Positions 29,931-33,125 of a stretch of DNA of 33,125 nucleotides are shown here, one piece after another. The DNA comes from Phoronis australis (Eukaryota; Phoronida; Phoronidae). The position numbers were made by a program, and so were the translations under genes. The DNA lies in contig NMRA01000484.1 in the NCBI GenBank assembly GCA_002633005.1, positions 1-33,125 of the forward strand, read 5' to 3'. Every line of letters starts with the position of its first letter. Positions within the stretch are counted from its first letter, which is position 1. The notes under the pieces are model-generated. The model was not told the origin of the DNA. It saw nothing but the letters and a program-made list of their open reading frames with translations, and did not search any database.

Positions 29931-31000
29931 TTTATGGGTTATTACACGGTTTTATCTGCCATTTGACGCTAATATTGTGGTATAATTATATTTACTAATT
30001 TTATTATTGTTTTTAATCATATATTTGTTTTTGTATCTATGATTGATTATTTATTATTATCATTTATTTTTGTTTATTTGCTATTACTTATTTAAATTAT
30101 TTCTTGTCTTGGTGATCCCATACAGTCAGCATCCTGGCTGTCGTTGATCAATAATCTATATAATATGATCATGATATGGACTTCAGTGCATAATAAATAT
30201 TACTTTTATGGTTTGGTAACCTACTTGATTATTTGCCATAGGAAGTGGTGAAGGAAGTGTTCTTTTAAAGGCACATTGAGCCATACATCTGTGAGCACTT
30301 CGGTAGTATGTGTAGTACCTTGGAAACTTATTACACTCCAGTGAAGATGTCGTTTGTTTAGATTTTTGTTTTGACATGCATCTTAAAACATCAAGTCAGG
30401 GAATAAGGCGTCGTTATGTTATTTACTTTGAAGTTGGCCTGCCGAACTAACTGCTGATAGGAATGATTTACGAGAGCTGGAAAGCATCGTAAAAAATACC
30501 AGAAATGGACTGCGCATACTATTGGCATCTTGGCTGTTTTATGGGGGCATACAAGACAGGTTTACTGGACTTCTGGCAGGAATTCCATCTCTTGCTGGTT
30601 TGGAACCCCTACCCTCTTGCCTCCAGTTTCATTCACCACAATTCACCCCAATTCGCTACCCATTTCAGATACCATCGGGCACGGATGCTTGGGGTGCAGT
30701 GAATCAGTCCCAAATAGCGACTCCACTGTTCCCTAAAACTACTACGTTTTGGGGAGTTTTCTACATTGAATTCTCAACATCATTGAAAATAAGTAGGGAT
30801 CTTTTCGTGCAATGCGCCTAATTTAAGGACTAAGTCCCTAAATGTTTTGACTGAATTAAGAGATCAGATTTTAGTTATATTATTATAAAACGTCATAAGT
30901 CAAAAGAGCAGCTCATAATAAAGATAAAATGATAGAAAAATATAAAAACTGTGAGCAAAAAACAAAAAGATGCCTAAAAGATTTACAAACTCAGTTGAGT
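29931..31000. other. intergenic, no gene recognised
   Basis: Very AT-rich to about 30110, then ordinary sequence. Overlapping short open frames at 30505-30821 are present in all three plus frames and show no recognisable domain. Confidence 0.5.
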
Positions 31001-31001
31001 A

Positions 31002-31165
31002 CAGGCGGATCCAGGGTGGGGGGGTCAACGGGGTCTCGACCCCCATTTTCCTTGATTGTAGTGATATTAATGCTAGAATTTTCAAATTATTGACTTGCCC
31101 ACCTTTCTTAAAAAATCATTATCCGACCCCTCCCCCCCTTTAAAAAATCCTAGATATGACCCTGT
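31002..31165. mobile_element. decayed hAT-like short element
   Basis: Starts CAGGCGGATCCAGGGTGGGG and ends AAATCCTAGATATGACCCTG, an imperfect TIR pair, with G-rich and C-rich subterminal runs (GGGGGGGTC ... GACCCC). This pattern is common in small hAT-type elements. No clear 8-bp duplication survives. A related fragment (GACCCCCCTGGACAAAATCC) lies near 31439. Confidence 0.5.
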
Positions 31166-31731
31166 TGGGTCGATATTTGGGACAGTTTCATGTTAATGGG
31201 CACAGACACAATTGCTTGAATCTAGAACGTCTTTAAGGTGTGAATTTTCGAAAGAAAGATCTACTTATTTTTCCTTTTTATTTTTAAACAAAGTTTGTGT
31301 GTTGAAAGCTTACATAATTAATTGTTAATTAATTGATATTAACACCTGGAATATTGGGGGAAGAAAGCTATCTCTGCCCCCAACCTTTCAATTGGTTGAG
31401 GGACAACCCCCACTCCTATCTCTTCTTCAGCAGTTCCTGACCCCCCTGGACAAAATCCTACAGGTTTGGTACCTGCACATTCTCTAATAAACTACGTTCA
31501 TATGCTCAGCTCTTATTACTGAGTCTCCGGCCTCCTGCTTATGATGTATTTCTCGTAATTTATATTACTTTTGCTGCCCAAAATTTTTCTTGGTTTACTC
31601 TATATTTTGCCATGTGTATTTTTCCTTGAGAGTGCTCGTGTTTTTTGTTTTCAATATTTTAAACAAAGACACTTCACTGACAATTTTGAATTTGACAAAC
31701 TACTATCGGCCATAGTCAATGTCTTGCGTAC

Positions 31732-31870
31732 TTCGTCGGCCCACACACACCCGTTAGGTGTCGCCACGGTCCATGACACAATAATGGCGGCGGCCTTGGT
31801 GAATAGTCTTGTTAGCGTCTGTGTCTAAGGCATGAAATTTCTTCCCCTGTGAAATTTCTTCCCAAACGAA
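31732..31870 (-). repeat. inverted copy of the CTCF-like/YY1-like repeat
   Basis: On the minus strand it reads GCCGCCGCCATTATTGTGTC, then ATGGACCGTGGCGACACCTA then ACGGGTGTGTGTG. Copy 1 at 27103-27150 has GGCCATTGTTGGTTCATGGA, then CCGTAGAGACGTCTAGCGGG. Next to it lies the same tandem TGAAATTTCTTCCC pair found at 26956, here in direct orientation. Confidence 0.6.
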
Positions 31871-33125
31871 GACGGCAAAGCACAGCTGTAAAATAAGCCT
31901 CAAAATAGAAATTCATTACGTGTGTGATAATGTAACGATTTTAGTCAATTGCCATTGTTATGTTAGACATTGGTAAATGAATTGTAATTAGATTTACTTC
32001 AAATCAGTCGCCGGTCAGTAGGCTTGCGCACAGTAGACTCTATTCACGCGGCGGCCATTAAAATCCAAAGCGAGGCTCACTGCGATAAACAAAGCGAAAG
32101 TAGACATTGCGTGAGTTAAATAGCCGGTCTTTCGAGTCCAACCTGGATATTGAAATTTAATGATGTGTCGACAATTAACCACAGAGACGTAGAAAATTAC
32201 ATTAGAGAACAAGTTAAGGCGCCAAAGAGCTGTCTGACGAAAGGGTTTGATTTTTTTCGGAAAACTAGGTTCGAAACATGAAAAGTAAATATGATCAAAA
32301 TGCGGCGATCGTAGTGTTACGGATTACGTGTAGGTATTATGCTGAATGCAGGGTTACGTTTTTTTCTTGTAAAGTGTTGATGAAAATACTTTCTACGCGG
32401 ACCAGGTAATCTGCTCGTCTTGTTGACGAGTTGAAGACATATTTGACAGTGGTGGCTGTCATGTGCAATTAGTCACATCCGGTTTAATTTGTTGATCAAG
32501 AATATTAACATCAAGCATAGCCTGATCCTATGCACTCACTGGGACTAACGGTTGATTTGTCATTGATCTGAAAGAATAATTGATGTTATTAAATATATAC
32601 AGTATTTTATTAAAATAATAAATCAGGCTCGTAATTGAAAATAAAAATTATTTGACCATCAATTCTGCTTTCTTGATTGTAATAATTCTTACGTCTATTT
32701 CATGTGATTTCAAATATCAATCTGGATCAAGTTGAATTTTAAAATTAAAACACCTAATTCGTTCGTCCAAAACATAACCTCGTTTTAGAACTCAATTTCA
32801 GTTAACTGGACAATGCAATCATAGTTATCATGTTTCTGCAGGAATGAACCTCGTTCACCTGAGGGGAAAGGTGCCAGTGCCTACTGAGAGGCGATTTTTT
32901 CGCCGAGTGAGGGCAGGAACAATCTACCTCCCGATCACCATCAATAGCACCCCCCCCCCCGTTGCAAGCTCTCATAGGCTCTGTCTCCATTTAAAGTAGC
33001 CTTTTGTGCTCTTAAAAATTGTCACCTGTGTGGTTACAGGTGATGTGAACTCAGAGAGATTTTTCACTAGGGGAATTTTTATGCCTCGTGGGGGGAATTT
33101 CGCGTGATATTTCAATATTTTTGAG
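31871..33125. other. intergenic right edge, no gene recognised
   Basis: Contains GCGGCGGCCATTA (YY1-like, about 32048-32060) and a run of 13 C (32948-32960). No conserved coding frame was seen. A plus-strand exon starting after ctgcag near 32841 is conceivable but unsupported. Confidence 0.4.

Noticed and set aside
30505-30821. Three overlapping plus-strand open frames
   Set aside because: All three frames are open at once, which points to low stop density rather than coding. No recognisable domain.

Overview
The window is eukaryotic, AT-rich, draft-quality genomic DNA (one N at 13579). It is dominated by a single intron-rich gene on the minus strand, plus an intergenic right-hand third full of repeats. 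Short exons, introns mostly of 0.1-2.9 kb, tRNA-derived SINE-like units, foldback elements and a LINE tail suggest an animal, probably a marine invertebrate. The conceptual protein follows vertebrate CEP350 block by block, so a bilaterian is likely. I cannot name the species.

From 24295 down to 52, on the minus strand, lies the 5' half of a CEP350 (centrosome-associated protein 350) orthologue. I place 21 coding exons, about 3.8 kb of coding sequence or 1,270 codons, starting from an ATG at 24277. Splice sites and reading phases join at every junction except one (exon 10 to exon 11). The order of conserved blocks matches human CEP350: the N-terminal WD..K TKTA block, KISR, RSPLR, RFLND, KLRERI, KVASAPPP-YKG, ETKIRTPDGKV, SWR-GQ, GDPHSVINI, YEDDF, RGIAFAQQESVSLAQ, the coiled coil, and FDESVSEDEI. 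The gene runs off the left edge. The C-terminal half of the protein, including the CAP-Gly domain, is outside the window.

The introns carry several notable structures. A 318-bp near-perfect palindrome lies at 3568-3885. An 18-bp tandem array is at 11091-11228. A LINE 3' tail is followed by a ~31-bp array at 12281-12600. A 37-bp array and a tRNA-derived SINE lie at 13832-14345. A fourfold repeat copies the end of exon 4 together with its splice donor (20718-20992). A TIR transposon at 22772-23265 is flanked by 27-bp direct repeats. A block of about 400 residues that is conserved in vertebrate CEP350 has no visible exon between exons 11 and 12.

From 24296 to 33125 I recognise no gene. This part holds a foldback element split by a second foldback element (24668-25400). 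It also holds a promoter-like segment with an NRF1-type palindrome and an ATGGCGGC start-like motif, duplicated about 1.6 kb downstream, and dispersed copies of a CTCF-like / YY1-like motif pair. The rest is a tRNA-like unit and a decayed hAT-like element. A plus-strand neighbouring gene may begin near 27 kb, but its product could not be recognised.
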